This document shows, in pieces, positions 1-4,760 of a stretch of 7,991 nucleotides of DNA; the first letter of the stretch is position 1; each line of letters begins with the position of its first letter. The stretch lies in NCBI GenBank assembly GCA_024644285.1, contig JAHELH010000106.1:1-7991 (forward strand). The letters are read 5' to 3'. The position numbers and the translations under genes are program-made. The notes under the pieces were generated by a model that saw only the letters and a list, made by a program, of their open reading frames with translations, did no database searches and was not told the DNA's origin. The DNA is from Paracoccaceae bacterium (lineage in GTDB: Bacteria; Pseudomonadota; Alphaproteobacteria; Rhodobacterales; Rhodobacteraceae).

Positions 1-218
1 TCGCGCAGCGTCTCGTCGCTGATCCGCGCGCGAATGCGTTTCGGTCCGTCAGGCACCGGAGAGCCGACCTGCGGCAAGCCGACGCTGCCCAGCACCCGCA
101 CCTCCGGCGTGCCGTCGGGCGCGACGCGCACGAATTTCGCCTGCGCGGCAGCGTCCGATGCCGCCGCCAGCGAAAAGCCGATCACTGCGGCGGCGCTTGT
201 CAAAATCCGATGAAACAT
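1..218 (-). CDS. Secreted protein of unknown function, N-terminal part only
   Basis: This leftward reading frame opens at an ATG (216-218), 4 bases after a clear ribosome binding site GAGGTGG (plus-strand 223-229), and stays open to the left edge, giving 72 codons. The first 26 or so residues look like a Sec signal peptide: MFHRILTS, a hydrophobic AAAVIGFSLAAA core and a likely cleavage site after AAAQA. The mature part begins KFVRVAPDG and continues with valine-, glycine- and proline-rich sequence (VLGSVGLPQVGSPVPDGPK), then a basic stretch KRIRARISDETLR. I do not recognise the family. The signal peptide and the well-placed Shine-Dalgarno favour this frame over the other open leftward frame through the same DNA, whose product is very arginine-rich. 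The gene is divergent from everything between 406 and 2174. The product is probably periplasmic, but nothing here reveals its activity. Confidence 0.6.
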   Translation of the reverse strand, partial: MFHRILTSAAAVIGFSLAAASDAAAQAKFVRVAPDGTPEVRVLGSVGLPQVGSPVPDGPKRIRARISDETLR

Positions 219-270
219 TGTTCCACCTCGTCATTGCGGTTCAAAGGGGAAACCCGTTGGGGGCAGGGGA

Positions 271-285
271 AGTTCCAAGGGAACT
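271..285. promoter_or_regulatory. Inverted repeat AGTTCC-N3-GGAACT, candidate operator
   Basis: The sequence has two perfect 6-base arms, AGTTCC at 271-276 and GGAACT at 280-285, around a 3-base centre AAG. It lies 53 bp upstream of the leftward gene start and 121 bp upstream of the candidate small gene, where a dimeric regulator could control either direction. It does not match the alphaproteobacterial LexA box (GAAC or GTTC half-sites with a 7-base gap). The binding protein is unknown, and the arms are short enough that chance cannot be excluded. Confidence 0.3.
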
Positions 286-353
286 ATCTGCGGACGCCGG
301 AGCTTGTAACAATCCTCACGCAACCACACGTCCCCGCGCACCTGGCGTAACAA

Positions 354-379
354 GGAACAATGCGGCCCAGAATCGCGCT
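354..379 (+). promoter_or_regulatory. Possible ECF-sigma (EcfG-like) promoter
   Basis: GGAAC at 354-358 is followed after 17 bases by CGCT at 376-379. The general-stress sigma factor EcfG of alphaproteobacteria typically uses GGAAC-N16/17-CGTT, so this differs by one base in the -10 element. A transcript would start near 386, about 20 bases before the candidate small gene's ATG and just ahead of its Shine-Dalgarno, which is what makes the match worth recording. Many Rhodobacterales are thought to lack the EcfG system, so confidence is low. Confidence 0.22.
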
Positions 380-405
380 AAAATGGCCCCGAAAGGAACC
401 GCCAG

Positions 406-522
406 ATGACCGCCAAGCACAGCCTGCCGACGCCTCGCCAGACCGCCATGCCCCCGGATGTCGCCCGCCGCGATCCGCATCCCGCCCCGCCCTGGCGCTT
501 TGCCGACTGGGCGGCGATCTGA
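406..522 (+). CDS. Candidate small protein, 38 residues
   Basis: A short frame runs from ATG at 406 to TGA at 520-522, preceded by AAAGGAA (392-398) at a plausible distance. The product starts MTAKHSLPTPRQ, is proline- and arginine-rich in the middle and ends with an aromatic tail, PPWRFADWAAI. It has no membrane segment or signal peptide. By my count 33 of 38 sense codons end in G or C (about 87%), against roughly 71% G/C at first and 66% at second positions; this third > first > second order is what real genes in this high-GC DNA show. It is likely missed by length cut-offs. I do not recognise the family. It could still be a chance frame in a leader; conservation of the WRFADW-type C-terminus in relatives would decide. 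Confidence 0.42.
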   Translation: MTAKHSLPTPRQTAMPPDVARRDPHPAPPWRFADWAAI

Positions 523-595
523 GCCCCGCCTTTTCTCGACCCTCGGCAATCCGGGCAATCGATGGCATACTTCGCACCCGCGATCGGAGAACCCC

Positions 596-1141
596 ATGCT
601 CGAACCACTCACCGATGCCGACTGGCCGCCGGAACTCGACCACCTGAAAGGCGGGTTCACCAATACCGGGAACGTCTACAGGGTCATGGCGCACCATCCG
701 GCCCTGCTGAGCGCCTGGATCGGCTTCCGCACCCATGTCGTCCTGCAGAACGCGCTGGGCACGCAGATATCCGAGGTCGTGATCCTGCGGACCGGCTTCC
801 GGCTGAACTCCGCCTATGAATGGGCGCACCACGTCGCCCGCGGGCGCAAGGCCGGCCTGTCGGACGCCCGCATCGCCTCGATCCGCGGACCCTTGAACCG
901 CATGGCGCCGAAAGACGCCCTGATCGCCCGCGCGGTCGATGGCCTGATCGACGATGCCAGGCTCGCCCCGCCGCTTCTGGCAGAACTCGACGCAGCCATC
1001 GGTAAGAAGGGTATCCTGGACCTGATGGCCACTGTCGGGCTCTATTCGACGCTGGGTTTCATCGTGAACAGTTTTGCCACGCCGATCGACGCCGACATCA
1101 CCGACGAGTTGACCGCGCGGCCGCTTGCCGAAACCGACTGA
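596..1141 (+). CDS. Carboxymuconolactone decarboxylase (CMD) family protein
   Basis: The 181-residue protein begins at the ATG 5 bases after GGAGA (586-590); the frame stays open upstream, but the family match begins here. The core is the all-helical CMD/AhpD-like fold: an N-terminal segment with NTGNVYRVMAHHP, then the signature region ISEVVILRTGFRLNSAYEW followed by AHHVARGRKAGL (about residues 58-88), where E60, E75, H78 and H79 stand in the usual polar positions. The CxxC pair of AhpD-type peroxidases is absent, so this belongs to the YEW-H subgroup and not to thiol peroxidases. Relatives include gamma-carboxymuconolactone decarboxylase of the protocatechuate branch and many proteins of unknown role. 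No aromatic-pathway gene adjoins it, so its substrate cannot be named. It is probably cytoplasmic. A hairpin directly follows its stop codon. Confidence 0.85.
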   Translation: MLEPLTDADWPPELDHLKGGFTNTGNVYRVMAHHPALLSAWIGFRTHVVLQNALGTQISEVVILRTGFRLNSAYEWAHHVARGRKAGLSDARIASIRGPLNRMAPKDALIARAVDGLIDDARLAPPLLAELDAAIGKKGILDLMATVGLYSTLGFIVNSFATPIDADITDELTARPLAETD

Positions 1142-1142
1142 C

Positions 1143-1177
1143 CCGGAGGAGGGGCCGCCGTTTGCGCGCTCCTTCGG
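1143..1177 (+). terminator. Stem-loop just after the CMD gene, possible terminator
   Basis: CCGGAGGAG (1143-1151) can pair along its full length with CTCCTTCGG (1169-1177), with one G-T wobble, around a 17-base loop. It begins 2 bases after the CMD stop codon. No T-run follows, so it is not a classical intrinsic terminator; it could protect the 3' end or weaken read-through into the next gene. Confidence 0.3.
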
Positions 1178-1244
1178 ACAGGGACCATGCTTGCCCGGCC
1201 GGTCGCAAAGCGACAGAGTAATGGCAAAAACGAGGGACCCCGCC

Positions 1245-1724
1245 ATGCTCACGCGTCGTCTTTTCGTGCTGTCCGGCCTCGCCGCCTGCGCCCCGGCCGG
1301 TACCCGCGTCGCCATTCCGCCCGGCACCCGGCTGATCATCCTGCGCCATGCCGACCGCACCGGCGAGGATCTGAACGCCAAGGGGATCGCCCGCGCCGAG
1401 GCGCTGGCCACGGCCCTTGCCGACGTGCCGATCGACGCGATCTATGCCCCCGGCATCAAGCGCAACCTCGACACCGCCGCGCCGCTGGCGCGCGCCCGCG
1501 GGCTGGAGATCCAGCGCATCCCCGCCGAAAGCCCGGCGGCGCGGCTGATGGCCGAAGGCGCCGGCAAGACCATCGTCTGGATCGGCAACAAGGGCAACCT
1601 GCAGTCGATCTGGGACGCGCTTGCCGCGCCCGAACCGCCGCCGCTGGAATACGGCGATCTCTACATCGTCGAGCGCGCCCGCATCGGCAGCCCCATCGTC
1701 ACCCGCCGCCGCTTCGGACCATAG
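1245..1724 (+). CDS. Lipoprotein of the histidine phosphatase fold, probably inactive
   Basis: This 159-residue protein starts at the ATG 8 bases after GAGGG (1232-1236). An upstream in-frame ATG at 1221 lacks a good ribosome site and would lengthen the signal peptide's n-region. Residues 1-15 form a lipoprotein signal: MLTRR, a hydrophobic stretch, then lipobox LAAC with Cys15 as the lipidated residue. The rest is a short phosphoglycerate-mutase-like (histidine phosphatase) domain: the phospho-acceptor motif LRHADR (R34, H35) replaces the usual RHG, followed by APGIKRNLDTA (R73, T77), the expected second arginine site. The second catalytic histidine, normally in a GHxxxl motif, appears as Asn115 in IGNKGNLQSIW. 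With that His gone, ordinary phosphatase activity is doubtful and a binding role is possible. Expected location is the membrane face of the periplasm. The C-terminus is short compared with most family members. Confidence 0.75.
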   Translation: MLTRRLFVLSGLAACAPAGTRVAIPPGTRLIILRHADRTGEDLNAKGIARAEALATALADVPIDAIYAPGIKRNLDTAAPLARARGLEIQRIPAESPAARLMAEGAGKTIVWIGNKGNLQSIWDALAAPEPPPLEYGDLYIVERARIGSPIVTRRRFGP

Positions 1725-1814
1725 GGCGAAGCCGGCGCAATTCCGCCGCATTGCCGCCACACAGCTCTGCTAATACGGGTGCGTTCAAGTTTCCGAGCCC
1801 CCCAGGAGGCTGCC

Positions 1815-2174
1815 ATGTTTGGCCTGTGGCCCGCCCGAAATGCCAAAAGGAATGCCGCCCGTTCGGAATATTCCCGCACGGCCGCGGTCATCAGCTTCAA
1901 TCATGACGGGCTCGAGATCTGCCGGGTCAAGCGCTCCAGCCGTTCGCGATGGCTTCCGGTCTGGCATTTCGTCTTCTTCGTCTACCTGATCCTTCTGATC
2001 CGCACCGTGGCGGTCGCCGATATCGGTGCCGCCGGCTATGCCAACCGCATGGAGCAGATGCGCAACGGAAACTTGCTGGAGCGTGCCGCGGCCGGGATCA
2101 TGGACATCGACCCGATCACTCGGATCGCCGCCGCCGAATTCCGCGGCTTCGTCAATTTCATTAGCGGCGGCTGA
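1815..2174 (+). CDS. Single-pass membrane protein of unknown function
   Basis: The 119-residue protein starts at the ATG 5 bases after a strong AGGAGG (1804-1809). It has a basic N-terminal region (many Arg/Lys in residues 8-45, with VISFNHDGLEICRVKR at 25-40), one long hydrophobic helix at about 47-68 (WLPVWHFVFFVYLILLIRTV) and a C-terminal half ending in MDIDPITRIAAAEFRGFVNF. The positive residues before the helix suggest the N-terminus is cytoplasmic and the C-terminal half periplasmic. There is no cleavable signal and no cysteine pair. I do not recognise the family. The strong ribosome site, normal codon use and clean boundaries support a real gene. It ends 12 bp from the stop of the convergent SRAP gene, with a GC-rich hairpin across the junction. 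Confidence 0.72.
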   Translation: MFGLWPARNAKRNAARSEYSRTAAVISFNHDGLEICRVKRSSRSRWLPVWHFVFFVYLILLIRTVAVADIGAAGYANRMEQMRNGNLLERAAAGIMDIDPITRIAAAEFRGFVNFISGG

Positions 2175-2187
2175 GCCGGGCGCCGCC
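2166..2187. terminator. GC hairpin between two convergent genes
   Basis: GGCGGC (2166-2171) and GCCGCC (2182-2187) are perfect inverted repeats around a 10-base loop that contains the rightward TGA stop. The right arm touches the last base of the leftward SRAP stop codon. With no T-run on either side, it is at best a weak two-way terminator. Confidence 0.3.
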
Positions 2188-2807
2188 TAGGGCCTGCTCC
2201 AGTCGACATCATCGGCCCGTTCGATGACCAGTCTGCCCTCGGGCAGCGGCGCCAGCAATGCGGCGGCCGCGTTCTGCGGGCCCGTCAGCCAGGTCTGGAA
2301 ATCCGCAGGCGATAGGATGGCGCCCATCCGGTGATGCACCGGCGCCACCTCGGCATTGGGCGGACAGGTGAGGGTCGCGACCTGCGGCACCTTGACCCCG
2401 CCGGGCCCGGCCCAGACGTCGAATACCGCCGCGAACGCCATAACCTCGCGCGATTTCAGCCGCAGCCGCCACGCCGTCTTGCGCCGTGCCTCGCCGGTCC
2501 ATTCGTACCAGCCGTCAGCCGGCACGATGCAGCGCCCGACGCCCTCGAAGGCCGACTTCTCGAACACCGTTTCCGACCGGGCGTTGATCACGGTCTCCAT
2601 CACCGGCCGCCCGCGCGCATTGACCCGGCCGACCGGAATGATGCCCCAGCGCATCGGAACCAGAACACGCTCCGGCGTGCAGACGACAAGCTCTTGTCCC
2701 GGCGCGATGTTGCGGCGCGGCGGCGGATCCTCGGCGCCGGCATGCTCCGCACCCAGCGCGGCGGCGACCTCGGCGATGGGTGTCGTCAGAAACAGCCGAC
2801 CCGGCAT
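2187..2807 (-). CDS. SRAP-domain protein (YedK/HMCES-like) with Pro at position 2
   Basis: The 206-residue product covers the whole SRAP domain. In the family, members such as YedK and HMCES recognise abasic sites in single-stranded DNA and crosslink to them through Cys2 after Met removal. Visible motifs are MPGRLFLTTP (1-10), MRWGIIP (52-58), INARSET with Asn75, PADGWYEW with Glu102, and VHHRMGAIL with His158: the Asn, Glu and His sites are kept, but Cys2 is Pro and HxRMP reads HHRMGA. I chose the ATG at 2805-2807 because the family begins with M-x-G-R, and a GGGGG ribosome-like stretch lies just upstream. The frame stays open to 2894, but that extension has no family likeness and overlaps the tRNA promoter. 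Met would be removed before Pro, exposing an N-terminal proline. It stands alone and is convergent with the membrane-protein gene. Confidence 0.88.
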   Translation of the reverse strand: MPGRLFLTTPIAEVAAALGAEHAGAEDPPPRRNIAPGQELVVCTPERVLVPMRWGIIPVGRVNARGRPVMETVINARSETVFEKSAFEGVGRCIVPADGWYEWTGEARRKTAWRLRLKSREVMAFAAVFDVWAGPGGVKVPQVATLTCPPNAEVAPVHHRMGAILSPADFQTWLTGPQNAAAALLAPLPEGRLVIERADDVDWSRP

Positions 2808-2884
2808 CGCGCCCCCGATACATGACCCGGCAGGCCGCGCGACAGCGTCGGCCTTGCCGCAGCGCAGGCTGGCACACAAATATC

Positions 2885-2913
2885 TTGACGCCAAGACACA
2901 CCTTGCGTACCAC
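2885..2913 (+). promoter_or_regulatory. Promoter of the tRNA-Met gene
   Basis: TTGACG (2885-2890) is a near-perfect -35 element, followed after 17 bases by TACCAC (2908-2913) as a weak -10. Transcription would start near 2919-2921, about five bases before the mature tRNA. A strong TTGAC -35 with a degenerate -10 is common at stable-RNA promoters in GC-rich alphaproteobacteria. Confidence 0.5.
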
Positions 2914-2924
2914 CCGCGCGGCGT

Positions 2925-3001
2925 GGCGGAGTAGCTCAGTTGGTTAGAGCAGCGGAATCATAATCCGCGTGTCGGGGGTTCAAGTCCCTCCTCCGCTACC
3001 A
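2925..3001 (+). tRNA. tRNA-Met (anticodon CAT), elongator type
   Basis: The 77-base gene folds into a full cloverleaf. The acceptor stem GGCGGAG pairs with CTCCGCT (G1-T72 wobble), the D arm is GCTC/GAGC with a GG-containing loop, and the anticodon stem GCGGA/TCCGC encloses ATCATAA with CAT at 2959-2961. The T arm is GGGGG/CCCTC with loop TTCAAGT, and ACCA is encoded at the end (2998-3001). A CAT anticodon can mean initiator Met, elongator Met or lysidine-modified Ile. The paired first acceptor position and the anticodon stem lacking three consecutive G-C pairs exclude the initiator, and the overall sequence resembles alphaproteobacterial elongator tRNA-Met and not tRNA-Ile2. The Met versus Ile2 assignment rests on remembered family patterns. 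Confidence 0.93.
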
Positions 3002-3032
3002 AGCCTTTCCCGACCATTTTGGCTTCTGTCCT

Positions 3033-3053
3033 CAAACCGGGTAGCCCAGTTTG
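3033..3053 (+). terminator. Hairpin downstream of tRNA-Met
   Basis: CAAAC (3033-3037) pairs with GTTTG (3049-3053), then after one C/A mismatch GGG (3039-3041) pairs with CCC (3045-3047) around the loop TAG. It lies 32 bases past the tRNA end and could mark the end of the tRNA transcript, though no T-run follows. A weaker AAGCC/GGCTT repeat (3001-3005, 3021-3025) lies between. Confidence 0.3.
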
Positions 3054-3138
3054 GAGTTCTCATTCCCGCGTCGTGCTCTTCTCGAATCCGAATGGCCGAC
3101 GCGGCCAGCGCTGGATTCCGGCCAATGCGAGTCGAGGA

Positions 3139-3195
3139 TTGAATCGACGATTTTATTGAAATTCAGTATTTTATCGATATTATCGCGGCAGGAGG
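3139..3195 (+). promoter_or_regulatory. AT-rich promoter and operator candidate of the GntR regulator gene
   Basis: Bases 3141-3185 are only about 27% G+C (12 of 45 by my count), in sharp contrast to the surroundings. Within it TTGAAA (3156-3161) and TATTAT (3178-3183), 16 bases apart, make a good sigma70-type promoter, with the ribosome site GGAGG directly after at 3191-3195. The 8-base palindrome TATCGATA (3172-3179) overlaps the spacer and -10, a position suited to self-repression by the GntR protein. The 5' leader would be very short. Confidence 0.42.
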
Positions 3196-3200
3196 CAATC

Positions 3201-3881
3201 ATGAACCGTCTCGACCGCGTGACAGACACCGCAGAGGGATCAGCCACCAACCGGGCCTATCGCCGGTTGCGGGAGCTGATCGTCGCGGGCGATCTGAAGC
3301 CGGGCGAGAAGCTCAAGATCGACGGGTTGCGCAAACGTCTCGATACCGGCGCCTCGCCGATCCGCGAAGCGCTGAGCCTCCTGACCTCGGACCACCTGGT
3401 CGAGCGCATCGACCAGCGCGGGTTTCGCGCCGCCGAGGTGAGCGCCGCCAATTTCAATGAAATCCTCAAGCTGCGCTGCGCGCTGGAAGATCAGGCGCTG
3501 CGCGAGAGCATCGCCAACTACACCGAAGCGTGGGAAGAACATGTGGTTCTGGCCCACCACCGGATGCTGCGCGCACAGAACGAGAAGCGGGACGATTTCG
3601 AGTTGCTGCACAAGGCGTTCCACATGGCCCTGCTGGCCAACGCCAACTCGCCGATCCTGCTCAAGTTCTGCTCGCAGCTCTACGACCTGAACATCCGCTA
3701 CCGCTTCCTTGCCGGTCGCGCCCTGGACTATCAGCAGCGCGACGTACGCGCCGAGCATGCAGGCATCCTCGCCGCCGCCATCGCGCGCGACGCCGATACG
3801 GCAAGCGAGCGGCTCTTGAATCACTACAAGCTGACCGGGGCGTTCCTGTCCGGGCTGCTCGGCAGCGGGACGCTGGGCTAG
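3201..3881 (+). CDS. GntR-family regulator, FCD (FadR/CsiR-like) type
   Basis: This 226-residue transcription factor starts at the ATG 5 bases after GGAGG; the frame is open further upstream, but that part has no family likeness. Residues 15-78 form the GntR winged helix (AYRRLRELIVAGDLKPGEKL, then ASPIREALSLL and the wing DQRGFRAAEV). The remainder is an all-helical FCD ligand domain. The metal site is visible as H141 (AFH), H186 (AEH) and H208 (LNHY), with family-typical spacing. The first ligand, usually Asp four residues before the FH histidine, is His137 (HKAFH), a variant I associate with the CsiR/GlaR subgroup, as is the RYR segment. Such proteins sense small organic acids. It converges on the TRAP-dioxygenase operon, overlapping its last gene by 4 bp, so it probably controls that operon, whose promoter lies beyond the right edge, and perhaps itself. 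Confidence 0.9.
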   Translation: MNRLDRVTDTAEGSATNRAYRRLRELIVAGDLKPGEKLKIDGLRKRLDTGASPIREALSLLTSDHLVERIDQRGFRAAEVSAANFNEILKLRCALEDQALRESIANYTEAWEEHVVLAHHRMLRAQNEKRDDFELLHKAFHMALLANANSPILLKFCSQLYDLNIRYRFLAGRALDYQQRDVRAEHAGILAAAIARDADTASERLLNHYKLTGAFLSGLLGSGTLG

Positions 3882-3899
3882 GTCTCCGGCACCAGCGTC
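3869..3899. terminator. Inverted repeat across the overlapping convergent stops
   Basis: GACGCTGG (3869-3876) and CCAGCGTC (3892-3899) are perfect 8-base inverted repeats around a 15-base loop that contains the shared CTAG of both stop codons. Transcripts from either direction would form the hairpin. There is no T-run, so it may act as a weak two-way terminator or a 3'-end stabiliser. Both arms are coding, the left in the regulator's C-terminus and the right in the dioxygenase's. Confidence 0.4.
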
Positions 3900-4750
3900 A
3901 AGTCGAAGCGTACCCTGAGGTAGTCGTTCGTCACCTTGCCCGACAGCTCGAAACCATCTGCGGGAAAACTACCCGCGGGCATCTCTTCGTAGCGCATCAC
4001 CAGGTCTTCGCGGACCCCGAACACGGTGTCCTCGTCGAGGTAGGGATCGTCTTCGGGGAACACCTCGGTGACCAGCGGGCGAAAGCCCTTCGCCTCGGCG
4101 ATGAAGTGCAGATGCGAGGGTCGCCAGGGATGGCGGCCGCAGGCGCGCAGGATGTCGCCCACCGGCCCGTCCGAGGGCACGGTATAGTCCACGGGCTTGA
4201 CCGTGGTGAAGGCATAACGGCCGTCCGCGCCCACCGTCTGCAGCCCGTGGAAGGAATAGGTGTCCTGATCCGGGTCCTGGCTGGAATAAAGCCCGTTCGG
4301 CGCGGTCTGCCAGATGTCGAGCGTGGCGCCGGGGATCGGGTTGCCTAGCGGGTCCTGTATCACGCCCTCTACCAGAACGACGGGTGCGTCGTAGTCGCGC
4401 CGCATGTCGCCGCCGACGGCCAGCGGCGGCGCGCCCGAGATGTGGAACGGCCCGAGCACCGAAGACGAGGTGCCCTCGGGGCGGTTGTGCAGCATGTCGA
4501 CCAGCGAGGACAGGCCAAGGACGTCGCTGAGCAGGACGAATTCGTGGCGTTCGGCGTCGGAGATCTCGCCGGCCCGTTCGAGAAACCGGATGCCCTCGTT
4601 CCACTCGGCATGGGTCAGCTTCACCTCCTTGGCGAAGGCGTGCAGGTGCTTGACGAGGCTGCCCACCACCTCGCGCAGGCGCGGATCGGTGTCCTGGCCC
4701 AGGTAGCCCATGAAGACGTCTGTGATGTTGTCGCGGGTGACGTTGCGCAT
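3878..4750 (-). CDS. Intradiol ring-cleavage dioxygenase, probably hydroxyquinol 1,2-dioxygenase
   Basis: The 290-residue cytoplasmic non-haem Fe(III) enzyme would open an aromatic ring between adjacent hydroxyls; hydroxyquinol (1,2,4-trihydroxybenzene) would give maleylacetate. Residues 20-95 are the helical N-terminal dimerisation domain (SLVKHLHAFAKEVKLT, LSDVLGLSSLVDML). The catalytic beta-sandwich follows from about 97 (SVLGPFH, then GATLDIWQTAPNGLYSSQD). All four iron ligands are present: Tyr155 (GLYS), Tyr189 (VDYTVPSDGPVG), His213 and His215 (RHPWRPSHLHF). Length and the RHPWRP-HLHF and SDGPVG motifs fit the hydroxyquinol/chlorocatechol group better than protocatechuate dioxygenases; catechol or a substituted catechol remains possible. 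The start follows GAGGG in the 10-bp gap after the large permease, and that ribosome site overlaps the permease stop. It is the last gene of the operon. Confidence 0.9.
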   Translation of the reverse strand: MRNVTRDNITDVFMGYLGQDTDPRLREVVGSLVKHLHAFAKEVKLTHAEWNEGIRFLERAGEISDAERHEFVLLSDVLGLSSLVDMLHNRPEGTSSSVLGPFHISGAPPLAVGGDMRRDYDAPVVLVEGVIQDPLGNPIPGATLDIWQTAPNGLYSSQDPDQDTYSFHGLQTVGADGRYAFTTVKPVDYTVPSDGPVGDILRACGRHPWRPSHLHFIAEAKGFRPLVTEVFPEDDPYLDEDTVFGVREDLVMRYEEMPAGSFPADGFELSGKVTNDYLRVRFDLTLVPET

Positions 4751-4760
4751 GGCTTTTCCC

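Larger units (their letters stand above)
219..595. other. Divergent intergenic region with a candidate small gene
   Basis: This 377-bp stretch separates the leftward secreted-protein gene from the rightward CMD-family gene. It holds the ribosome binding site of the leftward gene (223-229), a perfect inverted repeat AGTTCC-AAG-GGAACT (271-285), a GGAAC-N17-CGCT element (354-379) resembling an alphaproteobacterial ECF-type promoter with one mismatch, and a 38-codon open frame with its own Shine-Dalgarno (406-522). The CMD gene has a separate ribosome binding site, GGAGA at 586-590. I saw no tRNA-like fold, mobile-element end or intrinsic terminator here. Confidence 0.6.

Noticed and set aside
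284..1411. A 375-codon leftward open frame across the CMD gene and the lipoprotein gene
   Set aside because: It is antisense to two genes with clear family motifs and good ribosome sites. Its product is low-complexity and Arg/Gly-rich with no recognisable motif, as expected for antisense frames in high-GC DNA.
1785..1792. TTCAAGT match to the tRNA T-loop, considered as an attachment-site repeat
   Set aside because: The shared stretch is only about 8 bases, lies on the wrong side of the tRNA without an integrase, and is expected by chance.
2808..2894. N-terminal extension of the SRAP protein (start at 2894)
   Set aside because: The extension has no family likeness, would bury the functional N-terminus and overlaps the tRNA promoter. 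The start at 2807 matches the M-x-G-R family pattern.
3530..4348. A 272-codon rightward frame crossing from the regulator into the dioxygenase gene
   Set aside because: It spans two confirmed genes in the wrong frame and has no motif or ribosome site.
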